DNA of 64,000 bases from Gammaproteobacteria bacterium (GCA_030680605.1 JAUXUQ010000002.1:62001-126000), one strand, 5' to 3'. Positions 7,186-17,729 are shown, numbered from the stretch's first letter. The notes: generated by a model from the sequence alone, not told the origin. Translations and numbers: made by a program.

Positions 7186-8190
7186 TCAATAACTGCGGCT
7201 GACAGAAAATTCGGCAAGCACGATGAGGGCGTCCTTATATGGCGATCCGGGTAACGCCGCCAGCGTGGCAATGGCCTTGTCAGCCTCCACCTTGGCCGAG
7301 CGCGCAGTGTACGCGATGGCCCCGGTGGATTCAATGGCGGCAGTGACCGACAGGATGTGCTCGCGTCCACCCGCTGCAATGGCATTGTGCAATACGCCCT
7401 TTTGCGCTGCATCGGCAGTACGCAGGGCGTGAATGAGGGGTAGCGTTGGCTTTCCTTCGGCCAGGTCGTCTCCCACGTTTTTCCCCAGTTGCTCGGACGA
7501 TGCACTGTAATCCAGTGCATCGTCCGTGAGTTGAAACGCCATGCCCAGATGCATGCCGTAAGCGGCCAAGGCCTGCCGTACCTGTGCAGATTGGTGGCTG
7601 AGTACTGCGCCCAGCAAGGCAGCGGCCTCGAACAGTTTTGCCGTTTTGCAGCGGATCACTTCCAGATAGCGCTGTTCGGTGGTGTCCGGGTCATGGCAGT
7701 GCAGGAGCTGCAGGACCTCGCCCTCGGCAATGACATTGGTAGTGTGGGCAAGAATTTGCATCACCTCCATCTCATCGGCCTCCACCATCATTTCAAACGC
7801 GCGCGAATACAGAAAGTCACCTACCAGCACGCTGGCCTCGTTGCCCCATACGCTGTTAGCGGTTTCCTTGCCGCGCCTGAGTTCAGACCCATCTACTACG
7901 TCGTCGTGCAACAAGGTGGCGGTATGAATAAACTCGATCACGGCCGCCAGGCCGATATGCTGGCTGCCCTGGTAACCGCAGGCGTGGGCGGCGAGCAGTA
8001 CCAGCGCCGGGCGCAGACGTTTGCCGCCACTGTTAATGATATGGCTCCCCAGCTGATTGATCAGCACGACGTCGGAGGCAAGCCGTTGCTGGATCAAGGC
8101 GTCTACCGCCTGCATGTCCCGGCGGATAAGGGCGTGCATGTCCTCTAGCGTCATGTGTCGGGCCGTATTGGGGGTATGGAGAGCGGCCAT
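7186..8190 (-). CDS. ispB: Octaprenyl (polyprenyl) diphosphate synthase IspB
   Basis: This trans-prenyltransferase builds the ubiquinone side chain by adding isopentenyl diphosphate units to farnesyl diphosphate. Both aspartate-rich motifs are present: HDDVVD at about 95-100 (first, here the DDxxD form) and LTDDALD at about 221-227 (second). GGKRLRP near 55-61 binds diphosphate. The 334-residue length fits long-chain synthases. It is divergent from rplU-rpmA, the standard gammaproteobacterial arrangement, which supports IspB over the short-chain IspA. Confidence 0.93.
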   Translation of the reverse strand: MAALHTPNTARHMTLEDMHALIRRDMQAVDALIQQRLASDVVLINQLGSHIINSGGKRLRPALVLLAAHACGYQGSQHIGLAAVIEFIHTATLLHDDVVDGSELRRGKETANSVWGNEASVLVGDFLYSRAFEMMVEADEMEVMQILAHTTNVIAEGEVLQLLHCHDPDTTEQRYLEVIRCKTAKLFEAAALLGAVLSHQSAQVRQALAAYGMHLGMAFQLTDDALDYSASSEQLGKNVGDDLAEGKPTLPLIHALRTADAAQKGVLHNAIAAGGREHILSVTAAIESTGAIAYTARSAKVEADKAIATLAALPGSPYKDALIVLAEFSVSRSY

Positions 8191-8244
8191 GCTAGCAGGC
8201 CATCCTTAAAAATGCAGCAACCGGGTGGCTCGTGCGGGAGGGGT

Positions 8245-8273
8245 TTGACCTTGGGCGCTGGAGGCGCTACAAT
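8245..8273 (+). promoter_or_regulatory. Sigma-70 promoter for rplU-rpmA
   Basis: TTGACC, 17 bases, TACAAT. This is close to consensus with ideal spacing, and the inferred start gives a leader of about 29 bases before rplU. It lies in the divergent gap with ispB. Confidence 0.85.
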
Positions 8274-8308
8274 TTCGGGCTCGATTGTATAGGCAGGGTG
8301 TAAATGGT

Positions 8309-8626
8309 ATGTACGCGGTGATTGAGACCGGCGGCAAGCAGTACCGGGTCGCTGAAGGTGAGACGGTGCGAGTGGAGCTGCTGCCTGCGGAGCAAGGCGC
8401 TGTGATCGATTTTGATCAGGTGCTGCTGGTGGGTGAGGGGTCCGATATCAACGTCGGTGCGCCCTATGTTCAGGGCGGCAAAGTGACGGCTACCGTAAAG
8501 GCCCATGGCCGTGGCGACAAGGTGCGTATCATAAAATTCCGTCGCCGCAAGCATTACGCCCGTACCCAGGGTCATCGTCAGGCCTATACTGAACTTCAGA
8601 TTACCGGCATTACCGCAGGTAACTAG
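8309..8626 (+). CDS. rplU: 50S ribosomal protein L21
   Basis: The 105-residue protein begins [14 protein letters not shown] and contains [18 protein letters not shown], both diagnostic of L21, which binds 23S rRNA. An in-frame TTG at 8285 precedes the ATG at 8309, but the family N-terminus starts exactly at MYAVI. rpmA follows 21 bases later in the same unit. Confidence 0.98.
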   Translation: MYAVIETGGKQYRVAEGETVRVELLPAEQGAVIDFDQVLLVGEGSDINVGAPYVQGGKVTATVKAHGRGDKVRIIKFRRRKHYARTQGHRQAYTELQITGITAGN

Positions 8627-8647
8627 CCCATTTAAAGGCAGGCAACC

Positions 8648-8905
8648 ATGGCACACAAAAAAGCTGGCGGCAGCACCCGTAACGGCCGCGATTCCCAATC
8701 CAAGCGCCTCGGCGTCAAGTGCTTCGGTAGCGAGCGCGTGGTGGCGGGCAACATCATCGTGCGGCAGCGCGGCACAGCCTATCACCCGGGGGTCAATGTT
8801 CGGGTGGGCAAGGATCACACGTTGTTCGCCATCGCCGACGGCTTGGTGAAGTTTGAGGTGAAAGGTCCGCTGGGCCGCCGTTTCGTGAGCGTAGTGGCAG
8901 GCTGA
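8648..8905 (+). CDS. rpmA: 50S ribosomal protein L27
   Basis: The 85-residue protein starts [16 protein letters not shown] and contains [20 protein letters not shown], the classical L27 sequence. L27 reaches into the peptidyl-transferase centre. Unlike the common rplU-rpmA-obgE arrangement, the unit ends here at a strong terminator, and no obgE follows in the window. Confidence 0.98.
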   Translation: MAHKKAGGSTRNGRDSQSKRLGVKCFGSERVVAGNIIVRQRGTAYHPGVNVRVGKDHTLFAIADGLVKFEVKGPLGRRFVSVVAG

Positions 8906-8940
8906 GCACTGCCCGCAACAACAGCCTTGAGGAACCAGCA

Positions 8941-8970
8941 AAAAAGCCCCGCTTGCGGGGCTTTTTTTTG
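8941..8970 (+). terminator. Intrinsic terminator after rpmA
   Basis: GCCCCGC-TT-GCGGGGC forms a perfect 7-bp GC stem with a tight loop, extended by A/T pairs, followed by eight T. The upstream A run makes it work in both directions. Confidence 0.95.
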
Positions 8971-9085
8971 TGCCGTCGCAGCAACCTGCGGGTAGCGTGG
9001 CGGCCGTTTTACGCCCCGGGTTTTGCAGCCCTGCAAGGCAGAAAAGCCCTGCGTACGTCGTGCGGGAACAGCTGTCGAGTTCCTG

Positions 9086-9091
9086 TATAAT
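9086..9091 (+). promoter_or_regulatory. Probable -10 box of tRNA-Leu promoter
   Basis: A perfect TATAAT lies 18 bases before the tRNA 5' end. No good -35 hexamer is seen 16-18 bases upstream, so the promoter call rests on the -10 and position only. Confidence 0.5.
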
Positions 9092-9108
9092 ATGGCCTAA
9101 TCAAGATT

Positions 9109-9190
9109 GCGAAAGTGGCGAAATTGGTAGACGCGCTGGCTTTAGGTGCCAGTGGGGCAACCCGTGAGAGTTCAAGTCTCTCCTTTCGCA
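9109..9190 (+). tRNA. tRNA-Leu (anticodon TAG), CCA not encoded
   Basis: This class II tRNA has acceptor GCGAAAG/CTTTCGC, anticodon stem CTGGC/GCCAG around loop TTTAGGT, a variable arm (GGGGCAACCC) and T arm with GTTCAAGTC. After the discriminator A the sequence is CAAG, so the CCA end must be added post-transcriptionally, unlike the other four tRNAs in this window. Confidence 0.96.
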
Positions 9191-9236
9191 CAAGCCTGCT
9201 AGTGCAGGCGCCCATCAGCCGTGAGGAATATTGACG

Positions 9237-10553
9237 ATGCACGTATCGATTGAAACCACCACCGGGCTTGAGCGCCGGATGACTGTTGAGCTGCCTGAGG
9301 AGCGGGTAACGCAGGCCCTCCAGATCCGGCTCAGGAAACTCGCCCGCACCGTACGCCTGGATGGCTTTCGGGTAGGAAAGGTGCCGTTCACGGTGGTGGA
9401 GAAGAAGTTTGGAAAGCAGGTGCTGGGCGAGGTGCTGGGTGATCTGATGCAGCAAAGTTTCGAGGAGGCTGTGGAACAAAACAGCCTGCGGCCGGCAGGG
9501 GGGCCACGTATCGAAGCCCGCACCGCAAGCGAGGGCCAGGGCTTGGCCTACAGCGCGACATTTGAAGTATATCCCGAGATTGCCTGGGGTTCCTTCAGCG
9601 CGTTGAAGGTGGCGCAGCCGGATGCCAGCATTACCGAAGAGGACATCGACGCCATGCTGGAGACGCTGCGCAAACAGCGTCGCAGCTGGAACCAGGTTGA
9701 GCGCGGGGCCATCCAGGGTGACCAGTTGCAGGTGACCTTCACTACCCGCATAGACGGTGGCGAGCCGCAGGGTGACCCTGATAAGGAGCACGCCTTTATA
9801 GTGGGGTCCAATGCCCCGGAGTTTGATCAGCAGTTGCTGGGCGCAGAGGCCGGGCAGACCATTACCGTCAATTACAGCTTCCCGGCCGATTACCAGAGCC
9901 CTGACCTGGCAGGCAAACCGGTGGAGTATACCCTGCAGGTGATTTCGGTTTCCGAGCCGGTGCTGCCAGCACTGGATGAAGACTTCGTGCGCTCCTTCGG
10001 GGTGGAAGATGGCACGCTTGAGGCGCTGCGGCGTGAGGCGCGTAACAACATGCAGCGCGAGCTGGACCAGGCCATCCGTACCCAGACCAAGCAGCAGTTG
10101 ATGGACGCCATGCTGGCGGCGTATCCGATTGAGATACCCAAGGCGCTGCTGGAGCGCGAGATCGATCATTTGCAGGCGCAGGCGCGCAATCAGGTCGGTG
10201 TTCAGGGCAGGGGCGCGCACGCCGCAGAACGGCCGCGTGACGAGTACGCCGCCGCCGCCCGTCGCCGGGTGACCCTGGGGCTGTTGTTCAGCGAGGTGGC
10301 GCTACGCGAGAATATCAAGCCCGAGCCGGGCCGTGTGCGCGGCCTGGTGGAAGGTATTGCGGCCACCTACCAGAAGCCGGATGAAGTGGTAAACTGGTAC
10401 TATCAGAATCCTGATGAACTGGCGCGTATTGAGTCACTGGCGCTGGAGGATCAGGTGGTGGACTGGTTGCTGGCGCAAGTCGATGCCAGCAGAGTGCCCA
10501 CAACATTTTCCGCCCTGCTGAATCCCGGCAGTGTCCAGACGATTAAAGGATAG
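9237..10553 (+). CDS. tig: Trigger factor, ribosome-associated chaperone and prolyl isomerase
   Basis: Trigger factor binds the ribosome exit tunnel and shields nascent chains. The 438-residue protein has the N-terminal ribosome-binding domain (1-115) with the signature GFRVGKVP near residues 42-49, a FKBP-like PPIase domain (about 155-240) and the helical C-terminal chaperone domain. A GAGGAA site lies eight bases before the ATG at 9237, which decides the start over the TTG at 9231. It heads the conserved tig-clpP-clpX-lon cluster, with clpP starting eight bases after its stop. Confidence 0.97.
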   Translation: MHVSIETTTGLERRMTVELPEERVTQALQIRLRKLARTVRLDGFRVGKVPFTVVEKKFGKQVLGEVLGDLMQQSFEEAVEQNSLRPAGGPRIEARTASEGQGLAYSATFEVYPEIAWGSFSALKVAQPDASITEEDIDAMLETLRKQRRSWNQVERGAIQGDQLQVTFTTRIDGGEPQGDPDKEHAFIVGSNAPEFDQQLLGAEAGQTITVNYSFPADYQSPDLAGKPVEYTLQVISVSEPVLPALDEDFVRSFGVEDGTLEALRREARNNMQRELDQAIRTQTKQQLMDAMLAAYPIEIPKALLEREIDHLQAQARNQVGVQGRGAHAAERPRDEYAAAARRRVTLGLLFSEVALRENIKPEPGRVRGLVEGIAATYQKPDEVVNWYYQNPDELARIESLALEDQVVDWLLAQVDASRVPTTFSALLNPGSVQTIKG

Positions 10554-10560
10554 GGGCGCA

Positions 10561-11202
10561 ATGACCGATACGTACACTAGCAACGGAGCGGATTCAGTGA
10601 CCAACCTTAACCTCGTGCCCATGGTAGTAGAGCAATCACCACGAGGTGAGCGTGCCTACGATATCTATTCGCGCCTGCTCAAGGAGCGCGTAATTTTTCT
10701 GGTGGGTCCGGTTGAAGACCACAGCGCAAACCTGATCGTGGCCCAGCTGCTGTTTCTGGAGTCAGAGAATCCTGACAAGGACATCCATCTCTACATCAAT
10801 TCGCCGGGTGGCGTAGTAAGCGCGGGGCTGTCGATCTACGACACCATGCAGTTTATCAGGCCGGATGTGAGCACCATGTGCATCGGCCAGGCGGCGTCCA
10901 TGGGCGCATTGCTGCTTGCGGGCGGCGCCAAGGGCAAGCGCTACTGTCTGCCGCATTCGAGGCTCATGATTCACCAGCCACTGGGCGGCTTCCAGGGCCA
11001 GGCCGCCGACATTGACATACACGCGCGTGAGATATTGGCGGTGCGTGAGCGACTGAACCGGATTCTGGAGAAGCACACCGGCCAGTCGCTGGAAAAGGTT
11101 CAGCGTGACACGGATCGCGATAATTTTATGGACGGTCAGGCGGCAGTGAAGTATGGTTTAATTGACTCGGTGCTGACAGAGCGCGAGGCCAAGAAGGCTT
11201 GA
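10561..11202 (+). CDS. clpP: ATP-dependent Clp protease proteolytic subunit ClpP
   Basis: ClpP forms the double-heptameric serine protease chamber that partners ClpX. The 213-residue protein has the catalytic triad at S113 (GQAASMGA), H138 (RLMIHQP) and D187 (RDTDRDNFM). A short propeptide-like N-terminus precedes [19 protein letters not shown]. An AGGATAGGGG stretch precedes the ATG at 10561. It sits between tig and clpX in the same direction. Confidence 0.98.
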   Translation: MTDTYTSNGADSVTNLNLVPMVVEQSPRGERAYDIYSRLLKERVIFLVGPVEDHSANLIVAQLLFLESENPDKDIHLYINSPGGVVSAGLSIYDTMQFIRPDVSTMCIGQAASMGALLLAGGAKGKRYCLPHSRLMIHQPLGGFQGQAADIDIHAREILAVRERLNRILEKHTGQSLEKVQRDTDRDNFMDGQAAVKYGLIDSVLTEREAKKA

Positions 11203-11227
11203 GCAACCAGTATGTGCGAGGCAATCG

Positions 11228-12520
11228 ATGATCGACGATAAACACGGCAAGAGCGGTAGCGGTGACAAGCTGTTGTACTGCTCATTCTGCGGCAAGAGTC
11301 AGCACGAAGTGCGCAAGCTCATCGCTGGTCCTTCGGTGTATGTCTGCGACGAATGTGTCGAGCTGTGCAACGACATCATCCGCGAGGAAGTGCGAGAGAA
11401 GTCCACGCTCGCCAAGGGCAAGCTGCCCACGCCACACGAAATCAAGAGCATCCTGGATGACTATGTGGTTGGTCAGACGCACGCCAAAAAGGTATTGTCG
11501 GTTGCAGTCTATAACCACTACAAGCGGCTTGAGGTCGGGCAAAAGAAGGAAGATGTCGAGCTGACCAAGAGCAACATCCTGCTGGTGGGCCCCACCGGCT
11601 CCGGCAAGACCCTGCTCGCCGAAACGCTGGCGCGGCTGTTGAATGTGCCCTTTGCCATTGCCGATGCCACTACCCTGACCGAGGCCGGATATGTCGGCGA
11701 GGATGTGGAAAACATCGTCCAGAAACTGTTGCAAAAGGCCGAATACGATGTGGAGAAGGCGCAGACGGGCATCGTCTACATTGATGAAATCGACAAAATT
11801 TCGCGCAAGTCCGACAATCCCTCCATCACCCGTGACGTATCCGGTGAAGGCGTGCAGCAGGCGCTGCTCAAGCTGATCGAAGGTACCATCGCCTCCGTAC
11901 CGCCGCAGGGCGGGCGCAAGCATCCGCAGCAGGAGTTCCTGCAGGTCAATACTGCCAATATCCTGTTTATCTGTGGTGGTGCGTTTTCCGGACTGGAAAA
12001 AATCATTCGCGACCGCTCCGAGCGGGGCGGCATCGGTTTCTCCGCCGAAGTCAGGAGCAAGGACAACAAAAAGAGCATGAGTGAGGTGTTGCACTCCGTC
12101 GAACCCGAGGACCTGATTCGCTATGGCCTCATCCCTGAGTTTGTCGGGCGTCTGCCGGTCGTGGCGACGCTGGAGGAGCTGGACGAAGAGGCCTTGATGC
12201 GCATTCTTACCGAGCCGAAAAATGCCATCGTCAAGCAATTCACGAAATTGTTTGAAATGGAGGGCAGTCAGCTGGAGTTTCGCGAGGACGGGCTGCTGGC
12301 AGTGGCGCGCAAGGCGCTGGAACGCAAGACCGGCGCACGCGGACTGCGCTCCATACTCGAGCGTGTGCTGCTGGATACCATGTATACCCTGCCATCCATG
12401 AGCCAGGTGAGCAAAGTGGTAGTCGATGCCGGCGTGATCAATGGGCAGAACGAACCACTCATGATATACGACGGTACCGAGCAGCAGCGTGCGGCGCCGC
12501 ACTCGGGCGTGGGGGCTTGA
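11228..12520 (+). CDS. clpX: Clp protease ATP-binding subunit ClpX
   Basis: ClpX is the AAA+ unfoldase that feeds substrates to ClpP. The 430-residue protein has an N-terminal zinc-binding domain with C18, C21, C40 and C43, the Walker A GPTGSGKT at 121-128, Walker [10 protein letters not shown], and the IGF loop (RGGIGFSAE) that docks on ClpP. The start lies 25 bases after clpP, indicating a joint operon. Confidence 0.98.
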   Translation: MIDDKHGKSGSGDKLLYCSFCGKSQHEVRKLIAGPSVYVCDECVELCNDIIREEVREKSTLAKGKLPTPHEIKSILDDYVVGQTHAKKVLSVAVYNHYKRLEVGQKKEDVELTKSNILLVGPTGSGKTLLAETLARLLNVPFAIADATTLTEAGYVGEDVENIVQKLLQKAEYDVEKAQTGIVYIDEIDKISRKSDNPSITRDVSGEGVQQALLKLIEGTIASVPPQGGRKHPQQEFLQVNTANILFICGGAFSGLEKIIRDRSERGGIGFSAEVRSKDNKKSMSEVLHSVEPEDLIRYGLIPEFVGRLPVVATLEELDEEALMRILTEPKNAIVKQFTKLFEMEGSQLEFREDGLLAVARKALERKTGARGLRSILERVLLDTMYTLPSMSQVSKVVVDAGVINGQNEPLMIYDGTEQQRAAPHSGVGA

Positions 12521-12612
12521 ATTATCGAGGCGTGGTCCGCATCTCGGTAGCAGGACAACACTTTCAATACTGAAGGCGCAGGGCTGCGGCCCGGGTGTCA
12601 GGAATTATCGCT

Positions 12613-15039
12613 ATGACGTCTGAATCCACTGACCTGACTGCAACTACTCCCACCGTGGTGCCGGTGTTGCCGCTGCGCGATGTGGTGGTGTACCCGCACA
12701 TGGTCATCCCGCTGTTTGTCGGTCGTGCCAAGTCCATTAAGGCGCTGGAGGCCGCGATGGCGGGTAACAAGCAGGTTCTGCTCGCTGCCCAGAAGAGTGC
12801 GGCACTGGACGAGCCCCAGAGCGCCGATATTTACGAGATCGGTACGCTTTCGAGCATCCTGCAGTTGCTCAAGCTGCCTGACGGCACGGTGCGCGTGTTG
12901 GTGGAGGGCGGAGAGCGGGCGCGCATACTGCACTTCCTGGACAGTGAAGACTACTTTACGGCACAGGTCGCTACGACCCCAGCCACGCCGATGGATGAGC
13001 GCGAGACCGAGGTGCTGGCGCGTTCACTGCTCGACCAGTTTGACCAGTATGTAAAGCTCAACAAAAAGGTTCCGCCGGAGATCATGTCATCGCTCTCCAG
13101 CATCGACGACCCCGGTCGTCTGGCGGATACGGTGGCGGCGCACATGACGTTGCGTCTGGAGGAAAAGCAGAACATTCTGGAGATGGTTGAGCCGCGCGGA
13201 CGGCTGGAGCACCTGATTGGTCTGCTCGAGCGTGAACTTGATCTATTGCAGGTGGAGAAGCGCATCCGTGGGCGTGTCAAGCGCCAGATGGAAAAGAATC
13301 AGCGCGAGTACTATCTCAATGAGCAGATGAAGGCGATCCAGAAGGAGCTGGGCGACCTCGACGAGGCTCCAAACGAGCTGGAAGATCTGGCCAGGAAGAT
13401 CAAGAAATCCGGTATGCCCAAGGAGGCGCGCAACAAGGCCTCGGCAGAGCTCAACAAACTCAAGATGATGTCGCCGATGTCAGCCGAGGCGACCGTGGTG
13501 CGTAACTACCTCGACTGGCTGGTCAGTGTGCCGTGGAAAAAACAGAGCAAGACCAGCCATGACCTGGCGCTCGCGGAAGAAGTGCTGGAGGCCGACCACT
13601 ATGGCCTGGAGAAGGTCAAGGAGCGCATCCTGGAGTACCTGGCCGTGCAGCAGCGCGTCAACAAGCTGAAGGGTCCGATTCTCTGTCTGGTAGGCCCCCC
13701 CGGCGTGGGCAAGACCTCGCTGGGGCGCTCGATCGCGCGCGCCACCAACCGCAAGTTTGTACGCATGTCACTGGGCGGCATGCGTGATGAGGCTGAAGTA
13801 CGCGGCCATCGTCGCACCTATATCGGTTCCATGCCCGGCAAGATCATTCAGAACCTGGCCAAGGTAGGAACACGTAATCCATTGTTTTTGCTTGATGAAA
13901 TAGACAAAATGGCGATGGATTTCCGGGGCGATCCGGCATCTGCCTTGCTCGAGGTGCTCGACCCCGAGCAAAATCATTCCTTCAACGATCACTACCTGGA
14001 GGTTGATTATGACCTGTCCAGCGTGATGTTCGTGGCCACGGCCAATACCCTCAATATCCCTGCGCCACTGCTCGACCGCATGGAAGTGATACGCCTCTCG
14101 GGTTATACCGAAGATGAGAAGATCAATATTGCGCAGCGCTACCTGATTCCCAAGCAAATGGGCAGCAACGGGCTGAAGGGCAAGGAGTTGGCGTTCAATG
14201 AGGCGGCATTGCGCGATATCATCCGCTACCACACCCGTGAGGCGGGGGTGCGTAATCTGGAGCGCGAAATATCCAAGGTGTGCCGCAAGGTGGTGAAGGA
14301 GATTTTACTCAAGCCGGGCAAGCATCGTGCGGTGATTGGTGTGCGTAGTCTGGAGAAGTATCTCGGTGTGCGCCGTTTCCGCTTTGGACGGGCAGAAGAG
14401 CATGACCAGATCGGCCAGGTCACGGGGCTCGCCTGGACCGAGGCAGGCGGCGAATTGCTCACGATCGAGGCCGCCGTGGTGGGTGGCAAGGGCAATATTA
14501 TTCGCACCGGCCAGCTCGGCGATGTCATGAAAGAATCCATTGAAGCCGCGCGGACAGTAGTGCGTAACCGGGCAGCGGTACTGGGCATCGGGAGCGATGT
14601 GTTTGAAAAGAGTGATATTCACATCCATGTGCCGGAAGGCGCGACGCCCAAGGATGGCCCCAGCGCGGGTGTCGGTATGTGCACCGCACTGGTTTCCGCA
14701 CTGACACAGATACCGGTACGTGCCGATGTGGCCATGACCGGCGAAATCACCTTGCGCGGAGAAGTATTGCCGATTGGCGGGCTCAAGGAAAAGTTGCTGG
14801 CCGCACACCGTGGCGGTATTACAACAGTCATCATTCCCGAAGAGAATCGCCGGGATTTGACGGAAATCTCCAAAGATGTATTGCAGCGGTTGAATGTTCG
14901 CCCGGTACGTTGGATTGACGAAGTGCTTAATATTGCATTGCAATATAAACCTGAACCGTTGTCGGAAAAACCCGCACCAGTAGTGAAGCAGGACAGTTCA
15001 GCAGAAAGCAAAGAAGGGAACAATCTCACCAAGCACTGA
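12613..15039 (+). CDS. lon: ATP-dependent protease Lon
   Basis: Lon degrades misfolded and regulatory proteins. The 808-residue protein has the N-terminal LON domain ([19 protein letters not shown]), AAA+ module with Walker [10 protein letters not shown] and Walker [10 protein letters not shown], and the C-terminal protease domain with the Ser684/Lys725 dyad in PKDGPSAG and GGLKEKLL. It ends with a short polar tail of about 30 residues beyond the usual core. I choose the ATG at 12613 with AGGA about ten bases upstream rather than the GTG at 12595. It follows clpX after a 92-base gap and precedes hupB. Confidence 0.98.
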   Translation: MTSESTDLTATTPTVVPVLPLRDVVVYPHMVIPLFVGRAKSIKALEAAMAGNKQVLLAAQKSAALDEPQSADIYEIGTLSSILQLLKLPDGTVRVLVEGGERARILHFLDSEDYFTAQVATTPATPMDERETEVLARSLLDQFDQYVKLNKKVPPEIMSSLSSIDDPGRLADTVAAHMTLRLEEKQNILEMVEPRGRLEHLIGLLERELDLLQVEKRIRGRVKRQMEKNQREYYLNEQMKAIQKELGDLDEAPNELEDLARKIKKSGMPKEARNKASAELNKLKMMSPMSAEATVVRNYLDWLVSVPWKKQSKTSHDLALAEEVLEADHYGLEKVKERILEYLAVQQRVNKLKGPILCLVGPPGVGKTSLGRSIARATNRKFVRMSLGGMRDEAEVRGHRRTYIGSMPGKIIQNLAKVGTRNPLFLLDEIDKMAMDFRGDPASALLEVLDPEQNHSFNDHYLEVDYDLSSVMFVATANTLNIPAPLLDRMEVIRLSGYTEDEKINIAQRYLIPKQMGSNGLKGKELAFNEAALRDIIRYHTREAGVRNLEREISKVCRKVVKEILLKPGKHRAVIGVRSLEKYLGVRRFRFGRAEEHDQIGQVTGLAWTEAGGELLTIEAAVVGGKGNIIRTGQLGDVMKESIEAARTVVRNRAAVLGIGSDVFEKSDIHIHVPEGATPKDGPSAGVGMCTALVSALTQIPVRADVAMTGEITLRGEVLPIGGLKEKLLAAHRGGITTVIIPEENRRDLTEISKDVLQRLNVRPVRWIDEVLNIALQYKPEPLSEKPAPVVKQDSSAESKEGNNLTKH

Positions 15040-15065
15040 TGCGCCCGGGGCACGAGCGTATTTGC

Positions 15066-15095
15066 TTGACACGGCTTTCCGGCAGTTGGTATAAA
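15066..15095 (+). promoter_or_regulatory. Sigma-70 promoter for the HU gene
   Basis: TTGACA, 18 bases, TATAAA. The -35 is perfect and the -10 has one mismatch. It lies about 65 bases upstream of the HU start codon. Confidence 0.8.
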
Positions 15096-15159
15096 GGCGC
15101 AAGCTGTGATGCAGCCGAAGCATGGGCCATACCATATTTAACCAGAGGGAGATCCATCA

Positions 15160-15432
15160 GTGAATAAATCAGAATTAATCGATGCAGTTGCAGCTTCCGC
15201 CGATATTTCCAAGTCTGCGGCGGGCGAAGCTGTAGACTCCGTGATCGCCGCGATTACCAAGGCGCTGAAAAAGGGTGATCAGGTGGCATTGGTCGGCTTC
15301 GGCACCTTCCTGGTGCGTAAGCGCGCAGCGCGTAGCGGACGTAACCCGCAGACCGGCGCCACCATCAAGATCAAGGCCGCCAAGGTACCTGCGTTCAAGG
15401 CTGGCAAAGCCCTCAAGGATGCCGTAAACTAG
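15160..15432 (+). CDS. hupB: DNA-binding protein HU-beta
   Basis: HU is a small nucleoid protein that bends DNA. The 90-residue protein begins [18 protein letters not shown] and carries the [12 protein letters not shown] beta-arm motif that wraps the minor groove. The start is GTG, with an AGAGGGAG site upstream. Location directly after lon matches hupB in many gammaproteobacteria, and its own promoter is visible. Confidence 0.96.
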   Translation: MNKSELIDAVAASADISKSAAGEAVDSVIAAITKALKKGDQVALVGFGTFLVRKRAARSGRNPQTGATIKIKAAKVPAFKAGKALKDAVN

Positions 15433-15443
15433 GCGGCTTCCTT

Positions 15444-15519
15444 GGGTGCTTAGCTCAGCTGGGAGAGCGTCGCCTTTACACGGCGAATGTCGGGGGTTCG
15501 AACCCCTCAGCACCCACCA
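15444..15519 (+). tRNA. tRNA-Val (anticodon TAC), CCA encoded
   Basis: Full cloverleaf: acceptor GGGTGCT/AGCACCC, D arm TAGCTCAGCTGGGAGAGC, anticodon stem TCGCC/GGCGA around TTTACAC, T arm GGGGGTTCGAACCCCT, discriminator A and encoded CCA. It begins 12 bases after hupB. Confidence 0.97.
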
Positions 15520-15574
15520 GCACAGCTGGGTACCTCATAAAAGTTGCGGAACCGGAGTGTCGGCGGGCAGGGCG

Positions 15575-15596
15575 GTTACCACAGGCACGTGGTAAC
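15575..15596. repeat. Perfect hairpin between tRNA-Val and tRNA-Asp
   Basis: GTTACCAC and GTGGTAAC form an 8-bp perfect stem around a 6-base loop. There is no following T run, so it is unlikely to be an intrinsic terminator; it may be a processing signal in a joint tRNA transcript, or simply structure. Confidence 0.5.
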
Positions 15597-15645
15597 GCTG
15601 GGCGTTGCCGGTCAAAGGCCGGGCTTTTCGAGGTGACAGCATTTA

Positions 15646-15722
15646 GGAGTGGTAGTTCAGCTGGTTAGAATACCGGCCTGTCACGCCGGGGGTCGCGGGT
15701 TCGAGTCCCGTCCACTCCGCCA
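15646..15722 (+). tRNA. tRNA-Asp (anticodon GTC), CCA encoded
   Basis: Full cloverleaf: acceptor GGAGTGG/CCACTCC, anticodon stem CCGGC/GCCGG around loop CTGTCAC, T arm GCGGGTTCGAGTCCCG, discriminator G followed by CCA. Confidence 0.97.
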
Positions 15723-15736
15723 CTGTATTGTGACGA

Positions 15737-15766
15737 GAGGGCGCTCTGTTATGGGCGTCCTCTTTT
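15737..15766 (+). terminator. Intrinsic terminator after tRNA-Asp
   Basis: GAGGGCGC pairs with GCGTCCTC (one G-T wobble) across a 10-base loop, followed directly by TTTT. Confidence 0.8.
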
Positions 15767-15815
15767 AATTCTCAGGGTTACCGCAGCTTCTTAATTGTAT
15801 CGGTAGAATCGTCTA

Positions 15816-17729
15816 ATGTTGCAGGCACTTCGTGAGCGCTCCAAGGCTTGGGTCGCACGCGTCATCATTCTCCTACTCATCATTCCGTTTGCGTTGTGGG
15901 GCATACAGGAGTATGCCAATCCCAATGCGGCAGTCAGCGTCGCGAGCGTCAACGGCACAGGTATAGACCAGCGCGAGTTTCAGCGGGCGTATGAGCAGGA
16001 GAGGCAGCGCCTGCGCAGCCTGCTTGGCAAGGCGTACGACCAACAGTACGCAGACGAAACGCAGGTCAAGCATGCAGTAGTTGAGCGCATGGTCGAGGAA
16101 GTATTGATTGGTCAGGCCGCTACGGCCGCCGGTCTGCGGATCAGCGATGCAAAGCTGGCAGAGCAGCTTCACGCCATGCCAGAACTGCTTGACAACGGTA
16201 TTTTCTCAAAAGGGATGTATGAGCAGCGCCTGCGCGCCATCGGTCTCACCCCGGCAGAGTTTGAGAATCGCCTGCGTCAGGCGCTGCTCAGCGACCAGCT
16301 CAACAGCGGTGTGACGTTGAGCGCGGTGGTTGCGCAGCGGGAGTTGGAGCGCATGGTTCGTCTCAGGGAGCAGCAGCGCGAGATCGGTTATATGGTTTTG
16401 CCGCTGACGCAGTTTGTCGAGGAGCAGGATCCGGGCGAGGCTGCAATCAGTGCTTATTATCTGGGGCATAGTGAGCAATTTACTGTGCCGGAGCAGGTGA
16501 GCATCGAGTATGTCGACCTGGCAGTGACGAACCTCGCGCTCAATATCATGCCTACCGACTCAGACCTGCGCGAATTTTACGATGAGCATGCAGCCAACTA
16601 TGCCGTGCAGGAGCGCCGCCGTGTGAGCCAGATCGTCATTACTCCTGACCAGGGCGATACCGTGACAATTGACGCGGCGAAAGCCAAGGCTGACTCACTG
16701 GTGCAGCGTCTGCGCAAGGGTGAGGCGTTCGCCGAGCTGGCTGTAGAGTTTTCCCAGGATGCTGCCAGTGCCCGGCAGGGTGGAGACCTCGGATTTGTTG
16801 CCAGAGGTGTGCTGCCCAAGACGGTGGAGGACGCGCTGTTTGCGCTGCAGCCAGGCGCTGTGAGCGAGCCGGTGCAGGTGGCAGGTGGCTTTCATGTGCT
16901 CAAGCTGCTGGAAGTGCAGCCCGCATCCAACAAGAGCTTTGACGCGGTGCGGGATCAGCTCGTACAGGATTATCGGCGCGGCAAGGCCGAGCAGCAGTAT
17001 TTTGAGAAACTGGAAACCCTTGCCAACCTCGTCTTCGAGCACGCCGACACGCTGGCAGTGGCCGCCCAGCAGTTGGGGCTTGAGATAATGACCAGTGCCT
17101 TGTTTCCGCGCAGCGGTGGGGAGGGAATCGCCAGCCATCCCAGGGTCATCAGTGCGGCCTTTGGCGATGAGGTGCTGGCGCGCGGCTTCAACAGCGAGCC
17201 GTTGGAGATCGCTGATCATCACAGTGTGGTACTCCGCATCAAGGAGCGTCAGCCTGCCACGGTACGCTCGCTCGCAGAGGCCAGGGCACTCATTATAGAG
17301 CGCCTGCGCGAGAAGACGGCACGTGAGCGCACGGAGAAGGCTGGTATGGCGCTACAGCAGCGACTGGCGGCTGGCGAAAGCCCGCAGGTCCTGGCGCAGG
17401 AATACAAGCTTGAGTGGTTTGCGCCGGGGCAGATACGGCGGGATGAGAGCAAAATCAATGCGGCTGTGGTGCAAGTAGCCTTCCAGTTGCCGCGACCTGA
17501 GCAGGCGTCCAAGGGTGTCAGCGTGGGCGGGGTAGCGCTTGGGTCGGGTGATTATGCGGTCGTGCAGCTGTCCAGCGTGCGCGATGGCAATATGGCCTCG
17601 CTGGATGCCCCCACGCGAATGCAGTTGCAGCGTGAGTTGCAGCGCACCTATGCGGCTGTGGAGTATCAGGGCTACCTTGATGGACTCAAGCAGGCTGCCG
17701 ATATCGTCATACATCCCGACAAGTTGTGA
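15816..17729 (+). CDS. ppiD: Inner-membrane periplasmic folding factor PpiD
   Basis: PpiD is anchored in the inner membrane next to the SecYEG exit and helps fold exported proteins. The 637-residue protein has a single N-terminal membrane helix (about 14-31), SurA-like helical regions, and a PpiC parvulin domain near 265-355 (RRVSQIVITPDQGD through GGFHVLKLLEVQP). Position after hupB is canonical. A terminator separates it from tRNA-Asp, so it has its own promoter, which I could not identify with confidence. Confidence 0.93.
   Translation: MLQALRERSKAWVARVIILLLIIPFALWGIQEYANPNAAVSVASVNGTGIDQREFQRAYEQERQRLRSLLGKAYDQQYADETQVKHAVVERMVEEVLIGQAATAAGLRISDAKLAEQLHAMPELLDNGIFSKGMYEQRLRAIGLTPAEFENRLRQALLSDQLNSGVTLSAVVAQRELERMVRLREQQREIGYMVLPLTQFVEEQDPGEAAISAYYLGHSEQFTVPEQVSIEYVDLAVTNLALNIMPTDSDLREFYDEHAANYAVQERRRVSQIVITPDQGDTVTIDAAKAKADSLVQRLRKGEAFAELAVEFSQDAASARQGGDLGFVARGVLPKTVEDALFALQPGAVSEPVQVAGGFHVLKLLEVQPASNKSFDAVRDQLVQDYRRGKAEQQYFEKLETLANLVFEHADTLAVAAQQLGLEIMTSALFPRSGGEGIASHPRVISAAFGDEVLARGFNSEPLEIADHHSVVLRIKERQPATVRSLAEARALIIERLREKTARERTEKAGMALQQRLAAGESPQVLAQEYKLEWFAPGQIRRDESKINAAVVQVAFQLPRPEQASKGVSVGGVALGSGDYAVVQLSSVRDGNMASLDAPTRMQLQRELQRTYAAVEYQGYLDGLKQAADIVIHPDKL

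Noticed and set aside
9009-10220. 403-codon minus-strand frame opposite tig
   Set aside because: Antisense shadow of trigger factor, also crossing the tRNA-Leu gene; no recognisable domain.
11282-12502. 406-codon minus-strand frame opposite clpX
   Set aside because: Shadow of clpX with no domain or ribosome binding site.
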